Assembly (NCBI RefSeq): GCF_900107235.1
Contig: NZ_FNPF01000004.1
Coordinates: 62,001-126,000, forward strand
Length of the DNA: 64,000 nucleotides
Source of the DNA: Citreimonas salinaria
GTDB taxonomy: Bacteria > Pseudomonadota > Alphaproteobacteria > Rhodobacterales > Rhodobacteraceae
Direction of reading: 5' to 3'
Both the position numbers and the translations under genes were made by a program. Positions 1 through 11,833 of this stretch are shown piece by piece (positions within the stretch are counted from its first letter, which is position 1; the number at the start of each line of letters is the position of its first letter). The notes under the pieces are model-generated. The model searched no databases. It had not been told where the DNA came from and worked only from the letters and a program-made list of their open reading frames with translations.

Positions 1-500
1 GCGACGTCCTCGACGCTGGCCGAGCCATCCATAGCGACGGCGTCGTAGGTCGAGGTCCGCACCGACATCACCTTGGTCGCGTCGGCGGACTTCACCGTCT
101 GAATGGCGTTTCCGGCATAGACGGGGCGCTCGAACGTGTCGGCGTCGATCACCTTGGTGACGTCGGTGATGACCATCACGTCAAGCAGGGCGGCGACGCG
201 CGGCAGGATGTTCTTCGCGTCGGTGGTGGCGGGGGCAACGATGTGGCTGTAGTCGCCCGCCATGCTCACGATCAGGTCGGCTACGGGCTCGGCCAGCCGG
301 TGGCCGTACAGCGCATCCTCGGCCACGAGGACCTTTGCCGCGCCGGACAGCTTGGCCGCCTCGGCGGCGGCATCCTTCGCCTTCGCCGCGGCGCAGAGCA
401 CGGTCACGTCGCCCAGATGAGCCGCGGCTTTCATCGCCTTGGCGGTCGCGTCGACGGACAGGACGCCATCGGAAATCTCTGCTATCAGAAGTACGGCCAT
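1..500 (-). CDS. etfA: Electron transfer flavoprotein alpha subunit (partial)
   Basis: Alpha subunit of the soluble flavoprotein that accepts electrons from acyl-CoA and related dehydrogenases and hands them to ETF-ubiquinone oxidoreductase. Only the first 166 codons are visible; the C-terminal FAD-binding domain lies beyond the left edge. The protein starts [12 protein letters not shown] and keeps the N-terminal ETF-alpha pattern, including DVTVLCAAAKAKDAA and IVAPATTDAKNILPRVAA. Its ATG overlaps the etfB stop by one base (TGATG), so the two are translationally coupled in the usual etfBA order. The partner dehydrogenase and ETF-QO genes lie elsewhere in the window (27,227 and 34,205). Confidence 0.95.
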   Translation of the reverse strand, partial: MAVLLIAEISDGVLSVDATAKAMKAAAHLGDVTVLCAAAKAKDAAAEAAKLSGAAKVLVAEDALYGHRLAEPVADLIVSMAGDYSHIVAPATTDAKNILPRVAALLDVMVITDVTKVIDADTFERPVYAGNAIQTVKSADATKVMSVRTSTYDAVAMDGSASVEDV

Positions 501-1258
501 CACACAGCTCCCGTTTCTTTGAGCTTCGCCACCAGTTCGTCGACCGAGCCGACCATGATGCCGGCCGCGCGCCCGGCGGGTTCGGCGGTCTCGACCACGG
601 TCAGGCGCGGGGTCACGTCGACGCCAAGATCGGCGGCGGTCTTCTCGTCCAGCGGTTTCTTCTTCGCCTTCATGATGTTCGGCAGCGAGGCGTAGCGCGG
701 CTCGTTCAGGCGCAGGTCCGTGGTGATGACGGTGGGCATCTTCACCTTGATGGTCTGCAGGCCGCCATCGACCTCGCGTGTGACCACGGCGTTCTCGCCG
801 TCGATGTCGACCTTGTTGGCATAGGTCGCCTGGCTCCAGCCCAGCAGGGCCGAGAGCATCTGGCCGGTCGCGCCCAGGTCGTTGTCGATCGCCTGCTTGC
901 CGCAGATCACCAGGCCGGGCTTCTCGTCCTCGATCACCTTGGCGAGGATCTTGGCCACCGCCAGCGGCTCGATGTCGGTGTGCACGTCGTCGGCGGCCAC
1001 GATCAGGATCGCGCGGTCGGCACCCATGGCCAGCGCGGTGCGCAGTGTCTCCTGCGCCTGCTTGACGCCGATCGAGACGGCGACCACCTCGTCGGCCTTG
1101 CCGGCCTCCTTGAGGCGGATGGCTTCCTCGACGGCGATCTCGTCGAACGGGTTCATCGACATCTTGACGTTGGCGAGATCGACCCCCGAGCCGTCCGCCT
1201 TCACGCGGACCTTCACGTTGTAGTCGATCACGCGCTTGACAGGTACCAGTACCTTCAT
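500..1258 (-). CDS. etfB: Electron transfer flavoprotein beta subunit
   Basis: Beta subunit of ETF; it binds AMP and docks with etfA to form the cytoplasmic electron carrier. The 252-residue product has the family's normal length and starts [20 protein letters not shown], with the conserved segments [16 protein letters not shown] and the ETF-beta signature region [19 protein letters not shown]. The ATG at 1258 is chosen over an upstream in-frame start because AGAGGAAG lies just before it and homologues begin here. It is first in the etfBA pair and overlaps etfA by one base. Confidence 0.96.
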   Translation of the reverse strand: MKVLVPVKRVIDYNVKVRVKADGSGVDLANVKMSMNPFDEIAVEEAIRLKEAGKADEVVAVSIGVKQAQETLRTALAMGADRAILIVAADDVHTDIEPLAVAKILAKVIEDEKPGLVICGKQAIDNDLGATGQMLSALLGWSQATYANKVDIDGENAVVTREVDGGLQTIKVKMPTVITTDLRLNEPRYASLPNIMKAKKKPLDEKTAADLGVDVTPRLTVVETAEPAGRAAGIMVGSVDELVAKLKETGAV

Positions 1259-1408
1259 TGGCTTCCTCTTCCCTTGTCCGGCGCGGCCCGGCCGCGCGAT
1301 GCGTCTGGGGGCGTTGATAGCGCGCGTGGAACCGGGGAAACAGGGCAAAATCGACGCGGCTTGCGCATCGGACGCGGCGTTCGCGGCTATTGACGCCGTC
1401 AGATCCGG

Positions 1409-2368
1409 TCAGTCGGCCGACACCTTGATATAGGCTTGGCGGGCGCCGATCAGGGTATCGTCCCGCGTCAGCCGCGCATCACCGCGATATGCGCCGGGCG
1501 GCCAACCCGTGTCCGGAGCGCGCCGGCCGAACGCGCGGAACAGCTGCGCGCGGCTCTCGTCGATGCGGATTCTTCGGTCGAAGATCTCTCCCTCGGGGCC
1601 TTCGGCGCGCAGATGCAGGACGTCGCCCGGCTCGGCGAGGAAAACAAAGCCGTATAGGACCAGCGCGTCATCCGGCCGTGCGCTGCTTGCGCGGGCCGAG
1701 CCGTCGCGCACCGCGGCCATGTCGGGCAGAGCGGTGGCGAAACCCGCGGTGTGGAAGCCGGTCGGGACATAGGCGGGCGGATCGGTCCAGTATCCGGCTG
1801 CGGACGGGCCGCAATCTTTCTCTGCGGCGAAGGGATCGATTGCCGTGCCGTCGCCCTGCAGCAACGCGAAATGCAGGTGGGGAAAGGTCGTCTGCCCCGA
1901 CAGCCCGACCATGCCCAAAGCGTCGCCGGCCTCGACCGAGGTGCCCGAAGCAACCGCGACGGAGCCTTCGCGCAGGTGGCAGTAGAGCGTCTTGAGCCCG
2001 TTCGCATGGCCGATCCGGACGGCGTTGCCGCACTCGATCTCGGCGATGGTGCCCGCGGTCTCGGCCGTCATCACGCGGTCGGGTACACCGTCACGCACCG
2101 CCTCGACGCCTCCCGGAGCGGCGGCGAGCACCGGAACGCCGGAATTCATCGCGGCCATGTCGGGAAGCGCGAGATCCGTCCCGCGATGTCCCTCGCGCGC
2201 CTTCAGCCCGCAGGTGTAATCGCGGGTGCCGGGTGTGGGATCGGTGTCGACATAATCCTCGATAAAACACGTCGTGCCGACCTCGCAGGCAATCGGCAGG
2301 CCCAGAAACGGCTCCGCCGCGAGAGTTCCCGCGGCGGAGATCAACATGGTCAGGGCAAGCGACCTCAT
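1409..2368 (-). CDS. M23 family metallopeptidase (LytM-type), secreted
   Basis: Predicted zinc endopeptidase of the M23 (lysostaphin/LytM) family, which cuts peptidoglycan cross-links or stems in the periplasm. The 319-residue protein opens with a signal peptide (MRSLALTMLISAAGTLAA). The peptidase core follows at about residues 60-190, with the zinc-site elements HRGTDLALPD (an H-x(3)-D arrangement) and the H-x-H motif in FPHLHFALLQGDG. The C-terminal 120 residues form an extra domain I do not recognise. It lies 10 bases after clpA on the same strand and may be cotranscribed. The start at 2368 is set by the signal peptide; no strong Shine-Dalgarno site is visible. Confidence 0.85.
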   Translation of the reverse strand: MRSLALTMLISAAGTLAAEPFLGLPIACEVGTTCFIEDYVDTDPTPGTRDYTCGLKAREGHRGTDLALPDMAAMNSGVPVLAAAPGGVEAVRDGVPDRVMTAETAGTIAEIECGNAVRIGHANGLKTLYCHLREGSVAVASGTSVEAGDALGMVGLSGQTTFPHLHFALLQGDGTAIDPFAAEKDCGPSAAGYWTDPPAYVPTGFHTAGFATALPDMAAVRDGSARASSARPDDALVLYGFVFLAEPGDVLHLRAEGPEGEIFDRRIRIDESRAQLFRAFGRRAPDTGWPPGAYRGDARLTRDDTLIGARQAYIKVSAD

Positions 2369-2378
2369 GGCCAAGGGC

Positions 2379-4709
2379 TCACTCGGCGGTGAGCAGCGGC
2401 GGTTTCTTCGACGACAGCCGCGCGCGATCGGGGCCTTCGAGGTTGAGCTTGAGCTCGCCGTCCTCGACCGTGACGCGGACAACGCCTCCCTTGGTCAGCT
2501 TGCCGAACAGAAGTTCCTCGGCCAGCGGCTTCTTGATGTGCTCCTGGATCACGCGGCCCAGCGGGCGCGCGCCCATCTTGTCGTCATAGCCCTTGTCGGC
2601 GAGCCATTCGGCGGCCGGGCGCGACAGCTCGATGGTCACGTTGCGATCCATCAGCTGCGCCTCGAGTTGCAGCACGAACTTCTCGACAACCGACAGGATG
2701 ACCTCTTTCGGCAGCGGCTTGAAGCTGATGACCGCGTCTAGGCGGTTGCGGAATTCCGGCGTGAAGGTGCGCTCAATCGCGGCCGTATCCTCGCCCTCGC
2801 GACGGTCGCGGCCGAAGCCGATTGCCGCCTTGGCCTGCTCGGTGGCACCGGCGTTCGAGGTCATGATCAGGATCACGTTGCGGAAGTCGACCGTCCGGCC
2901 GTTGTGGTCGGTCAGCGCGCCGTGGTCCATCACCTGCAGCAGGATGTTGTAGACATCCGGGTGCGCCTTCTCGATCTCGTCGAGCAGCAGCACACAATGG
3001 GGGTGCTGGTCGACGCCGTCGGTCAGCTGACCGCCCTGGTCGAAGCCGACATAGCCCGGAGGCGCGCCGATCAGGCGGCTGACCGCGTGTTTCTCCATGT
3101 ATTCCGACATGTCGAAGCGCAACAGTTCCACGCCCAGCGAATCCGCCAGCTGCTTGGCCACCTCGGTCTTGCCCACGCCCGTGGGACCGGCGAAGAGATA
3201 GTTGCCGATGGGCTTTTCGGGCTCGCGCAGGCCTGCCCGGGCCAGCTTGATCGCCGAGGACAGCGCAACGATGGCGTCGTCCTGACCGAAGACCACGCGC
3301 TTGAGCGTCGCCTCGAGATCCTTGAGCACCTCGGCGTCGTCCTTTGACACGTTCTTCGGCGGGATGCGGGCGATCTTGGCGACGACGGCCTCGATCTCCT
3401 TGGTGCCGATGGACTTGCGCCGCTTGGACTGCGCGACCAGGTGCTGCGCCGCGCCGGCCTCGTCGATCACGTCGATCGCCTTGTCGGGCAGCTTGCGGTC
3501 GTTGATGTAGCGCGCGGACAGTTCCACCGCCGTCTTGATCGCGTCGCCGGTGTATTTGACGCTGTGATGCTCCTCGAAATAGGGCTTGAGGCCCTTGAGG
3601 ATCTTCACCGTGTCGTCGACCGAAGGCTCGTTCACGTCGATTTTCTGGAACCGGCGGCTCAGTGCGCGGTCTTTCTCGAAGTGCTGGCGGAACTCCTTGT
3701 AGGTGGTCGAGCCCATGGTGCGGAGCTTGCCGCCCTGTAATGCGGGCTTCAGAAGGTTGGACGCGTCCATAGCGCCGCCGGACGTGGCGCCGGCGCCGAT
3801 CACCGTGTGGATCTCGTCGATGAACAGCACTGCGTCGGGGTGCTCCTCGAGTTCGTTCACGACGGCCTTCAGCCGCTCCTCGAAGTCGCCGCGATAGCGC
3901 GTGCCGGCCAGCAGCGCGCCCATGTCGAGCGAGAAGATGGTGGTCTTCGAAAGCACCTCGGGGGTTTCGCCGCTGACGATCTTGCGCGCCAGCCCCTCGG
4001 CGATGGCGGTCTTGCCCACGCCCGGATCACCCACCAGCAGCGGGTTGTTCTTGCGGCGGCGGCACAGCACCTGGATGCAGCGCTCGACCTCCGACTCGCG
4101 GCCGATCAGCGGGTCGATGTCGCCTTCGCGCGACTTGGCGTTCAGGTCGACGCAGTATTTGCCCAGCGCCGACTCCTTGTCCGAGGCGGGCTGCGACGGC
4201 GCCTCGGTCGCGGCTTCCTCCTCGGCCTCGGTGGCGCCCTGTACTGGGCGCGCCTCGCCGTAGGCGGGGTTCTTGGCGACGCCATGCGCGATGAAGTTCA
4301 CGGCGTCGTAGCGGGTCATGTCCTGCTCCTGCAGGAAATAGGCCGCATTGCTTTCGCGCTCGGCAAAGATGGCGACCAGAACGTTGGCGCCGGTGACCTC
4401 GGTCCGGCCCGAGGACTGGACGTGGATCGCTGCGCGCTGGATGACGCGCTGGAAGGCCGCCGTCGGCACCGCTTCGGAGCCTTCGATGTCGGTCACGAGG
4501 TTTGCCAGGTCCTCGTCGATGAACTCGACGAGGGTGGTGCGCAATTCCTCGGTGTCGACCGAACACGCCTTCATCACGCGGGACGCATCGGGTTCGTCGA
4601 CCAGCGCAAGCAGAAGGTGTTCGAGCGTGGCGAATTCGTGGCTGCGCGAGTTCGCCAGGGCGAGCGCAGAGTGAATTGCCTGCTCAAGGGTCGTCGAGAA
4701 TGAAGGCAC
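2379..4709 (-). CDS. clpA: ATP-dependent Clp protease ATP-binding subunit ClpA
   Basis: AAA+ unfoldase that feeds substrates to ClpP. The 776-residue protein has the N-domain (SFSTTLEQAIHSALALA) and two AAA modules with Walker A GDPGVGKT and GPTGVGKT and Walker B VLFIDEIH and VLLLDEIEK, plus the ClpA/ClpX-type C-terminal D2 region. The start is a GTG at 4709: homologues begin with PSFSTTLE, and AGAGGAG lies 8 bases upstream of this codon, whereas the longer ATG start adds an unconserved leader. ClpS, often next to clpA, is not adjacent here. Confidence 0.96.
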   Translation of the reverse strand: MPSFSTTLEQAIHSALALANSRSHEFATLEHLLLALVDEPDASRVMKACSVDTEELRTTLVEFIDEDLANLVTDIEGSEAVPTAAFQRVIQRAAIHVQSSGRTEVTGANVLVAIFAERESNAAYFLQEQDMTRYDAVNFIAHGVAKNPAYGEARPVQGATEAEEEAATEAPSQPASDKESALGKYCVDLNAKSREGDIDPLIGRESEVERCIQVLCRRRKNNPLLVGDPGVGKTAIAEGLARKIVSGETPEVLSKTTIFSLDMGALLAGTRYRGDFEERLKAVVNELEEHPDAVLFIDEIHTVIGAGATSGGAMDASNLLKPALQGGKLRTMGSTTYKEFRQHFEKDRALSRRFQKIDVNEPSVDDTVKILKGLKPYFEEHHSVKYTGDAIKTAVELSARYINDRKLPDKAIDVIDEAGAAQHLVAQSKRRKSIGTKEIEAVVAKIARIPPKNVSKDDAEVLKDLEATLKRVVFGQDDAIVALSSAIKLARAGLREPEKPIGNYLFAGPTGVGKTEVAKQLADSLGVELLRFDMSEYMEKHAVSRLIGAPPGYVGFDQGGQLTDGVDQHPHCVLLLDEIEKAHPDVYNILLQVMDHGALTDHNGRTVDFRNVILIMTSNAGATEQAKAAIGFGRDRREGEDTAAIERTFTPEFRNRLDAVISFKPLPKEVILSVVEKFVLQLEAQLMDRNVTIELSRPAAEWLADKGYDDKMGARPLGRVIQEHIKKPLAEELLFGKLTKGGVVRVTVEDGELKLNLEGPDRARLSSKKPPLLTAE

Positions 4710-4865
4710 GGGCGTGCTCCTCTTGTCTGCGCCAATCGTGGGATCAGCATTGCCTCGTAACATTAAAGTTTGGTCGATAGCCCCCGTTCTTCAAGTTTTT
4801 TCTTGCGTCACCCGATCACATCGACGTTCTGCGCCTGTTCGACTGGCGTGATCCGAGGCTCGCGG

Positions 4866-5627
4866 TCAGAACCTGTCCTTGCGGCCGCGGATCTCGGCGA
4901 AAACCTCTGCATCGCTGGCGCCCGCCATACCCAGCGTCTCTTTCATCGCCGGATCGCCCGCGCGCAGGAACGGGTTGGTCTCCAGCTCCAGCGACAGCGG
5001 CACCTGCGCGGTCGGCTCGCCGGCCTGACGGGCTGCCTCGATGTCGCGGGCGCGGGCGTGAAGCGCGGCATTGTCGGGATCGACGCTCAGCGCGAAGCGG
5101 GCATTGGCGGCGGTGTACTCGTGACCCGAGTATACCATCGTCTCGGGCGGCAGCGCCATCAGCTTCGACAGGCTGTGCCACATCATTTCGGGCGTGCCCT
5201 CGAACACGCGACCGCATCCAAGCGCCATCAGGCTGTCGGCGGTGAACACGGCGCCCGCCTTGTCAAAGTGGAACGCCACGTGGCCCAGCGTGTGGCCCGG
5301 CACCTCGATCACGCGGAACTCCAGCTCGCCGGTGCCGCCGGTGTCGCCGTCGACCCAGCCGGTGGCGATCGGCGGCAGCTTGGACTGCTCGGATCGCGGC
5401 CCGGTCACGGTGCAGCCGTAGCGCTCGACCAGGTCGGCGACGCCGCCCACGTGGTCGTGGTGGTGGTGCGTGATCAGGATGGTGTCGAGGCTCCAGCCGC
5501 GTTCGTCCAGCGCGCCCGCGATTGGCGCGGCCTCGGGGGCGTCGACCAGGTAGGTCGTGTTGCCGTCGCTGACCAGGTAGGCGTAGTTGTCGCTCAGGCA
5601 GGGCACGGTCACGATGTCGATGGGCAT
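4866..5627 (-). CDS. gloB: Hydroxyacylglutathione hydrolase (glyoxalase II)
   Basis: Hydrolyses S-lactoylglutathione to lactate and glutathione, the second step of methylglyoxal detoxification. The 253-residue protein is a metallo-beta-lactamase fold enzyme with the binuclear metal motif THHHHDHVGG near residue 55, the ligand region VPGHTLGHVAFHF, FTADSLMALGCGRVFEGT, and the C-terminal glutathione-binding domain with the ligand YSGHEYTAANARF. Start at MPIDIVTVPCLSDNYAYL, preceded by GGAAGGA. It is transcribed away from the methyltransferase gene at 5692, with a 64-base shared intergenic region. Confidence 0.95.
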   Translation of the reverse strand: MPIDIVTVPCLSDNYAYLVSDGNTTYLVDAPEAAPIAGALDERGWSLDTILITHHHHDHVGGVADLVERYGCTVTGPRSEQSKLPPIATGWVDGDTGGTGELEFRVIEVPGHTLGHVAFHFDKAGAVFTADSLMALGCGRVFEGTPEMMWHSLSKLMALPPETMVYSGHEYTAANARFALSVDPDNAALHARARDIEAARQAGEPTAQVPLSLELETNPFLRAGDPAMKETLGMAGASDAEVFAEIRGRKDRF

Positions 5628-5691
5628 GGTCAATCCTTCCCGGCTTTGTCTAAGGTCGTCCCGACACTGACTGATCGGGCGGAGCGCCGCA

Positions 5692-6441
5692 ATGCATCTG
5701 GACGTCGGCACCCTGCGCAACTTCTACTATCGCAGCGCCCTCGGCCGCGCGGCGCAGAAGGTCATCCGCGACCAGGTGCTGGAGTGGTGGCCGGACACGC
5801 AGCGCATGACCGTCGTGGGCTATGGTTTTGCCGTGCCGTTGCTGCGCCCCTACCTCGACAACTCGCGCCGGGTGATCGGCCTGATGCCGGCGCCGCAGGG
5901 CGTGATGCCGTGGCCGGCCGGCATGCCGAACGTCAGCGTGCTGTGCGAGGAGACGCGCTGGCCGATGGAGACCGGGCACGTCGACCGGCTGATCCTGATG
6001 CACGGGCTGGAGACGTCCGAAAGCCCGTCCGAGTTGCTGGACGAGGCCTATCGCGTGCTGGGCCCGGGCGGCGAGGCGATGTTCATCCTTCCCAACCGCT
6101 CGGGGTTGTGGGCGCGATCGGACGCCACGCCGTTCGGCTACGGCCGGCCCTATTCTCTGACGCAGCTGGAAAGCCAGCTCAAGCGCCACGATTTCGTGCC
6201 GGGCGACCACGTGTCGGTCCTGTACCAGCCGCCGTCGACGCGGCGCTTCTGGATGAAGACCGCCGGGTTCTGGGAGCGCACCGGCCGCGCGGTGCCCGCC
6301 GTGACGGCCGGCGGCGTGATGATGGTGCGCGCGTCCAAGCGCCACCCGCCGCGCCGGCGCGGCGTGGGCGAGACGGCGCGGATCCTCAACCCGCTCGAGG
6401 TGCTGCAGCCGAAGCCGGGCAAGGCGGCCAAGCCGGCCTGA
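5692..6441 (+). CDS. SAM-dependent methyltransferase-like protein
   Basis: 249-residue protein resembling class I SAM-dependent methyltransferases (Methyltransf_11 type). The cofactor loop is weak: it reads [11 protein letters not shown] instead of the usual glycine-rich E/DxGxGxG. The downstream acidic and post-core elements [36 protein letters not shown] fit the family (conserved D near motif II and the L-GPGG motif III). The C-terminal tail is basic. The pairing with gloB is often seen in Rhodobacterales, but the substrate is unknown. The divergence of the SAM loop leaves open that it binds SAM poorly. Confidence 0.7.
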   Translation: MHLDVGTLRNFYYRSALGRAAQKVIRDQVLEWWPDTQRMTVVGYGFAVPLLRPYLDNSRRVIGLMPAPQGVMPWPAGMPNVSVLCEETRWPMETGHVDRLILMHGLETSESPSELLDEAYRVLGPGGEAMFILPNRSGLWARSDATPFGYGRPYSLTQLESQLKRHDFVPGDHVSVLYQPPSTRRFWMKTAGFWERTGRAVPAVTAGGVMMVRASKRHPPRRRGVGETARILNPLEVLQPKPGKAAKPA

Positions 6442-6591
6442 GCCGGCGGCGGCGGCGATTCCCGCACGCGACCGCGCGTCGTCATCGGCCGCCCCGGCGC
6501 TGCAGGCAGGGGTCGTCTCGCAACTGGGCGATCGCGCGGGGGATTGAACTGGCCGCGCCGTGGGCGCTAACGTCGCATCCGGACGGTGCGC

Positions 6592-6706
6592 GATCCGCGC
6601 TTTTCCAATGGAAAGATCCGCTTTTCGACCCGCGCGGGCTGCCAGCGCGGCACAGTGCCCCTGATTGACGTAAGCATGTTGCGGGGTCGAGACGGCTCTG
6701 CTACAT
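6592..6706 (+). promoter_or_regulatory. Upstream region of the atp operon, weak promoter candidate
   Basis: The 369 bases between the methyltransferase gene (ends 6441) and atpH (6811) hold no supportable gene. The segment shown contains a direct repeat GATCCGC..TTTTC (6592-6605 and 6615-6626) flanking the small dyad TTTCC-AAT-GGAAA (6602-6614). A possible sigma-70 promoter follows: TTGCGG at 6679-6684, a 16-base spacer, CTACAT at 6701-6706; TTGACG at 6665 is an alternative -35 without a well-placed -10. This is pattern reading only. The rest of the gap shows nothing recognisable. Confidence 0.3.
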
Positions 6707-6810
6707 CCCGCCGCGATCCATACGCCTTGCGGTGAGACAAGGTGAACCACGCCTCCATGCGCCCGGACATCCCGGTGCGCAGCGGGGGCATGATTATCGG
6801 AAGGGTGGAC

Positions 6811-7371
6811 GTGTCTGAATCAGCTTCGATTTCCTCCGGCATCGCCGCGCGCTATGCCGCCGCCGTGTTCGAGATCGTCCGGGAAGAGGGTGCGCTCGAC
6901 ACGCTCGAATCCAACCTCGACGATCTCACCACGGCGCTGAACGAAAGCGCCGACCTGCGTGATCTGCTTGCCTCGCCGGTCTATTCGCGCGACCAGCAGC
7001 GGGCCGCGATCACCGCCATCGCCGAGAAGATGGGGTTGATGACGCCGCTGAAGAACGTGCTGGGCCTGATGGCCGCCAAGCGCCGGCTGTTCGTCGTGCC
7101 GCACTTGGTGACCCGCCTGCGCGCGATGATCGCCGACGAGAAGGGCGAAGTGACCGCGGACGTGACCAGCGCCACACCGCTGTCGGCCGATCAGGCCGCA
7201 AAGCTTTCCGAGACGCTCAAGGCCAAGGTGGGCCGCGACGTCAAGATCAATGCGACCGTGGATGAGCGTCTCATCGGCGGTCTTGTCGTCAAGGTGGGCT
7301 CGAAGATGATCGATACCTCGATCCGCGCGAAGCTCAATTCCCTCCAGAATGCAATGAAAGAGGTCGGATAA
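6811..7371 (+). CDS. atpH: F1F0 ATP synthase delta subunit
   Basis: Delta subunit of the F1 sector, which joins F1 to the peripheral stalk. The product is 186 residues, the normal alphaproteobacterial length, when the GTG at 6811 is used ([21 protein letters not shown]). An ATG at 6742 would add 23 unconserved residues, and AAGGG lies just before the GTG. The C-terminal part carries the conserved [21 protein letters not shown]. Its TAA overlaps the atpA ATG by one base, and it is the first gene of atpHAGDC. The F0 genes are not in the window, as is normal for these bacteria. Confidence 0.93.
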   Translation: MSESASISSGIAARYAAAVFEIVREEGALDTLESNLDDLTTALNESADLRDLLASPVYSRDQQRAAITAIAEKMGLMTPLKNVLGLMAAKRRLFVVPHLVTRLRAMIADEKGEVTADVTSATPLSADQAAKLSETLKAKVGRDVKINATVDERLIGGLVVKVGSKMIDTSIRAKLNSLQNAMKEVG

Positions 7372-8909
7372 TGGGTATCCAAGCAGCCGAGATTTCTGCG
7401 ATCCTGAAGGAGCAGATCAAGAACTTCGGCCAGGAGGCCGAGGTCGCCGAAGTGGGTCGCGTCCTGTCCGTCGGCGACGGCATCGCCCGTGTCTTCGGCC
7501 TCGACAACATCCAGGCCGGCGAGATGGTCGAGTTCCCCGGCGGCATCCAGGGGATGGCGCTGAACCTCGAGACCGACAACGTCGGTATCGTGATCTTCGG
7601 CTCGGACCGGGACATCAAGGAAGGCGACGTCGTCAAGCGCACGAACTCCATCGTGGACGTGCCGGCGGGTGACGCCCTTCTGGGCCGGGTCGTGGACGGC
7701 CTGGGCAACCCGCTGGACGGCAAGGGTCCGATCGAGACCACCGAGCGCCGCGTCGCCGACGTCAAGGCGCCGGGCATCATTCCGCGCAAGTCGGTTCACG
7801 AGCCCATGGCGACCGGCCTGAAGGCGATCGACGCGATGATCCCGATCGGCCGCGGCCAGCGCGAACTGATCATCGGCGACCGCCAGACCGGCAAGTCGGC
7901 CGTCGCCCTCGACGCGATCCTGAACCAGAAGTCGTACAACGACGCCGCCGGCGACGACAAGACGCAAAAGCTGTACTGCGTCTACGTGGCGATCGGCCAG
8001 AAGCGCTCGACGGTGGCTCAGCTGGTGAAGAAGCTGGAAGAAACCGGCGCGATGGAATACTCGATCGTGGTCGCCGCGACCGCGTCGGACCCCGCGCCGA
8101 TGCAGTTCCTGGCGCCCTACGCCGCGACCGCGATGGCGGAATACTTCCGCGACAACGGCCGCCATGCGCTGATCGTCTACGACGACCTGTCCAAGCAGGC
8201 CGTGTCCTACCGCCAGATGTCGCTGCTGCTGCGCCGCCCGCCGGGCCGCGAAGCCTATCCGGGCGACGTGTTCTACCTCCACTCGCGCCTGCTGGAACGT
8301 TCGGCCAAGCTGAACGAGGACAACGGCGCGGGCTCGCTGACGGCGCTGCCGATCATCGAGACGCAGGGCGGCGACGTGTCGGCCTTCATCCCGACCAACG
8401 TGATCTCGATCACCGACGGCCAGATCTTCCTCGAGACCGAGCTGTTCTACCAGGGCATCCGCCCGGCGGTGAACACCGGCCTGTCGGTGTCGCGCGTGGG
8501 GTCGTCCGCCCAGACCAACGCGATGAAGTCCGTCGCCGGCCCGATCAAGCTGTCGCTCGCCCAGTACCGCGAGATGGCCGCCTTCGCGCAGTTCGGTTCC
8601 GACCTCGACGCCTCGACCCAGCGCCTGCTGAACCGTGGCGCGCGCCTGACCGAGCTGATGAAGCAGCCGCAATACTCGCCGCTCACCAACGCCGAGATCG
8701 TCGTGGTGATCTGCGCCGGCACGCTGGGGTACCTCGACAAGATCAAGGTTTCCGACGTGGGCCGGTTCGAGCAGGGCCTGCTGACCTTCGTGCGCTCGAA
8801 GCACCGCGACCTGCTCGACTGGATCACCAACGAGGATCCGAAGATCAAGGGTGACAACGAGGCCAAGATCAAAGCGGTTCTCGACGCGTACGCCGCCGAC
8901 TTCTCGTAA
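7371..8909 (+). CDS. atpA: F1F0 ATP synthase alpha subunit
   Basis: Non-catalytic nucleotide-binding subunit of the F1 hexamer. The 512-residue product has the P-loop GDRQTGKS near residue 169, the arginine-finger region around [17 protein letters not shown], and the start [20 protein letters not shown] typical of alphaproteobacterial AtpA. It overlaps atpH by one base (TAATG) and is followed by atpG after 12 bases. Confidence 0.98.
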   Translation: MGIQAAEISAILKEQIKNFGQEAEVAEVGRVLSVGDGIARVFGLDNIQAGEMVEFPGGIQGMALNLETDNVGIVIFGSDRDIKEGDVVKRTNSIVDVPAGDALLGRVVDGLGNPLDGKGPIETTERRVADVKAPGIIPRKSVHEPMATGLKAIDAMIPIGRGQRELIIGDRQTGKSAVALDAILNQKSYNDAAGDDKTQKLYCVYVAIGQKRSTVAQLVKKLEETGAMEYSIVVAATASDPAPMQFLAPYAATAMAEYFRDNGRHALIVYDDLSKQAVSYRQMSLLLRRPPGREAYPGDVFYLHSRLLERSAKLNEDNGAGSLTALPIIETQGGDVSAFIPTNVISITDGQIFLETELFYQGIRPAVNTGLSVSRVGSSAQTNAMKSVAGPIKLSLAQYREMAAFAQFGSDLDASTQRLLNRGARLTELMKQPQYSPLTNAEIVVVICAGTLGYLDKIKVSDVGRFEQGLLTFVRSKHRDLLDWITNEDPKIKGDNEAKIKAVLDAYAADFS

Positions 8910-8921
8910 GGGGGAAAGGCA

Positions 8922-9800
8922 TTGGCCAATCTCAAGGACCTGAAAAACCGGATCGCGTCGGTCAAGTCGACCCGCAAGATCACCAAGGCCATGCAGATGG
9001 TGGCCGCCGCGAAACTGCGGCGGGCACAGGACGCTGCCGAACAGGCCCGGCCCTACGCCGAGCGCTTCAACGCCGTGATGGCGTCGCTGGCCGCATCGGT
9101 CGGCGACAGCAGCACTGCGCCGAAGCTGCTGGCCGGCACCGGCAAGGACGACGTCCACCTGCTCGTCGTGATGACCTCGGAACGCGGGCTTTGCGGTGGT
9201 TTCAACAGCTCGATCGTCAAGCTGGCGCGCACGCATATCCAGCGGCTGCGCGGCGAGGGCAAGACGGTCAAGATCCTGACCGTCGGCAAGAAGGGCCGCG
9301 AGCAGCTCAAGCGCGACCATTCCGACAAGTTCGTCGGCCACGTCGACTTCACCGAGGTGAAGCGCATCGGCTATGCCGACGCGCAGGGCGTGGCGCAGGA
9401 CGTGCTGGACCGCTTCGACGCCGAGGAATTCGACGTGGCGACGATCTTCTTCGCCAAGTTCAACTCGGTCATCAGCCAGGACCCGACGGCGCAGCAGATC
9501 ATCCCCGCCAAGTTCGAGGCGGCCGAGGATGCGGACGACAGCGCGGCCCTGTACGACTACGAGCCTGACGAGGAGACGATCCTGGCCGATCTGCTGCCGC
9601 GCAGCATCGCGATCCAGATCTTCACTGCCCTGCTGGAAAATGGCGCGTCCGAACAGGGCGCCCGGATGAGCGCGATGGACAACGCCACCCGCAACGCGGG
9701 CGAGATGATCGACAAGCTGACGATCGAGTACAACCGCTCGCGCCAGGCCGTCATCACCAACGAGCTGATCGAAATCATTTCGGGCGCCGAGGCGCTCTAA
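8922..9800 (+). CDS. atpG: F1F0 ATP synthase gamma subunit
   Basis: Central rotor shaft of F1. The 292-residue product begins with a TTG codon ([26 protein letters not shown] in frame), preceded by the strong site GGGGGAAAGG, and no better ATG fits the conserved N-terminus. The conserved C-terminal helix reads [18 protein letters not shown] followed by [16 protein letters not shown], the gamma signature. The N- and C-terminal coiled-coil helices enclose a variable middle domain. It sits between atpA and atpD. Confidence 0.97.
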   Translation: MANLKDLKNRIASVKSTRKITKAMQMVAAAKLRRAQDAAEQARPYAERFNAVMASLAASVGDSSTAPKLLAGTGKDDVHLLVVMTSERGLCGGFNSSIVKLARTHIQRLRGEGKTVKILTVGKKGREQLKRDHSDKFVGHVDFTEVKRIGYADAQGVAQDVLDRFDAEEFDVATIFFAKFNSVISQDPTAQQIIPAKFEAAEDADDSAALYDYEPDEETILADLLPRSIAIQIFTALLENGASEQGARMSAMDNATRNAGEMIDKLTIEYNRSRQAVITNELIEIISGAEAL

Positions 9801-11243
<1,443 letters not shown>

Positions 11244-11306
11244 GCGGTAGCGCGGCCCGTCCTTTCGGGGGTGGGCCCCATCGACAGCGAGACGAAGGAG
11301 CCAGAC

Positions 11307-11741
11307 ATGGCTGAGACAATGCAGTTCGACCTCGTCAGCCCGGAGCGGCTGCTGCTGTCGACGCAGGTCACCGCGGTGCGCATCCCCGCCACCGATGGCG
11401 ACATGACGGCGATGCCGAACCACGCGCCGACGATCACCACGCTGCGCCCCGGCATCCTCTTGGTCGAAACCGAAAGCGGCCGCCAGGAATTCGTGGTCAC
11501 CGGCGGCTTCGCCGAGATCGGCGAGACGCTGTCGGTTCTGGCCGAACGCGCGCTGGCGCGCGAGGACGTCGACCAGGCGACCTATGATTCGCTCGTGGCC
11601 GAGGCCAGAAGCGCCTACGAGAAGACCAAGGAAACCTTCAAGAACGAGCCCGGCCCGGTCGACGACGCGGCCAAGCTGCTCAGCGACATGGTCGCCGTGG
11701 GCACGCATATCGGGCTGGACCCGAAGCAGCCGGCGATCTGA
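11307..11741 (+). CDS. atpC: F1F0 ATP synthase epsilon subunit
   Basis: Epsilon subunit of F1, which couples and regulates rotation. The product is 144 residues from the ATG at 11307 ([18 protein letters not shown]). AAGGAG lies 7 bases upstream and rules out the longer ATG at 11271. The N-terminal beta-sandwich carries [19 protein letters not shown]. The C-terminal helical part is short. It is the last gene of the operon and is followed by a clear terminator. Confidence 0.96.
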   Translation: MAETMQFDLVSPERLLLSTQVTAVRIPATDGDMTAMPNHAPTITTLRPGILLVETESGRQEFVVTGGFAEIGETLSVLAERALAREDVDQATYDSLVAEARSAYEKTKETFKNEPGPVDDAAKLLSDMVAVGTHIGLDPKQPAI

Positions 11742-11764
11742 GCGGCCGCCCGGCGCAACGTTCC

Positions 11765-11797
11765 GGCCCTGCCTTTCGGCGGGGCCTTTTTCTTTTT
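11765..11797 (+). terminator. Rho-independent terminator of the atp operon
   Basis: The stem GGCCCTGCC / GGCGGGGCC (one G-T pair) with the loop TTTC is followed by TTTTTCTTTTT. It lies 23 bases after the atpC stop and before the lectin-domain gene. Confidence 0.85.
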
Positions 11798-11833
11798 GGG
11801 GCGCGGCCCGGTGCCCGGATGTGGAGAAAGGCG

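Noticed and set aside
6742-6810. Longer N-terminus of atpH from an ATG at 6742
   Set aside because: The extra 23 residues do not look like the delta subunit; the GTG at 6811 has a ribosome site and gives the usual length.
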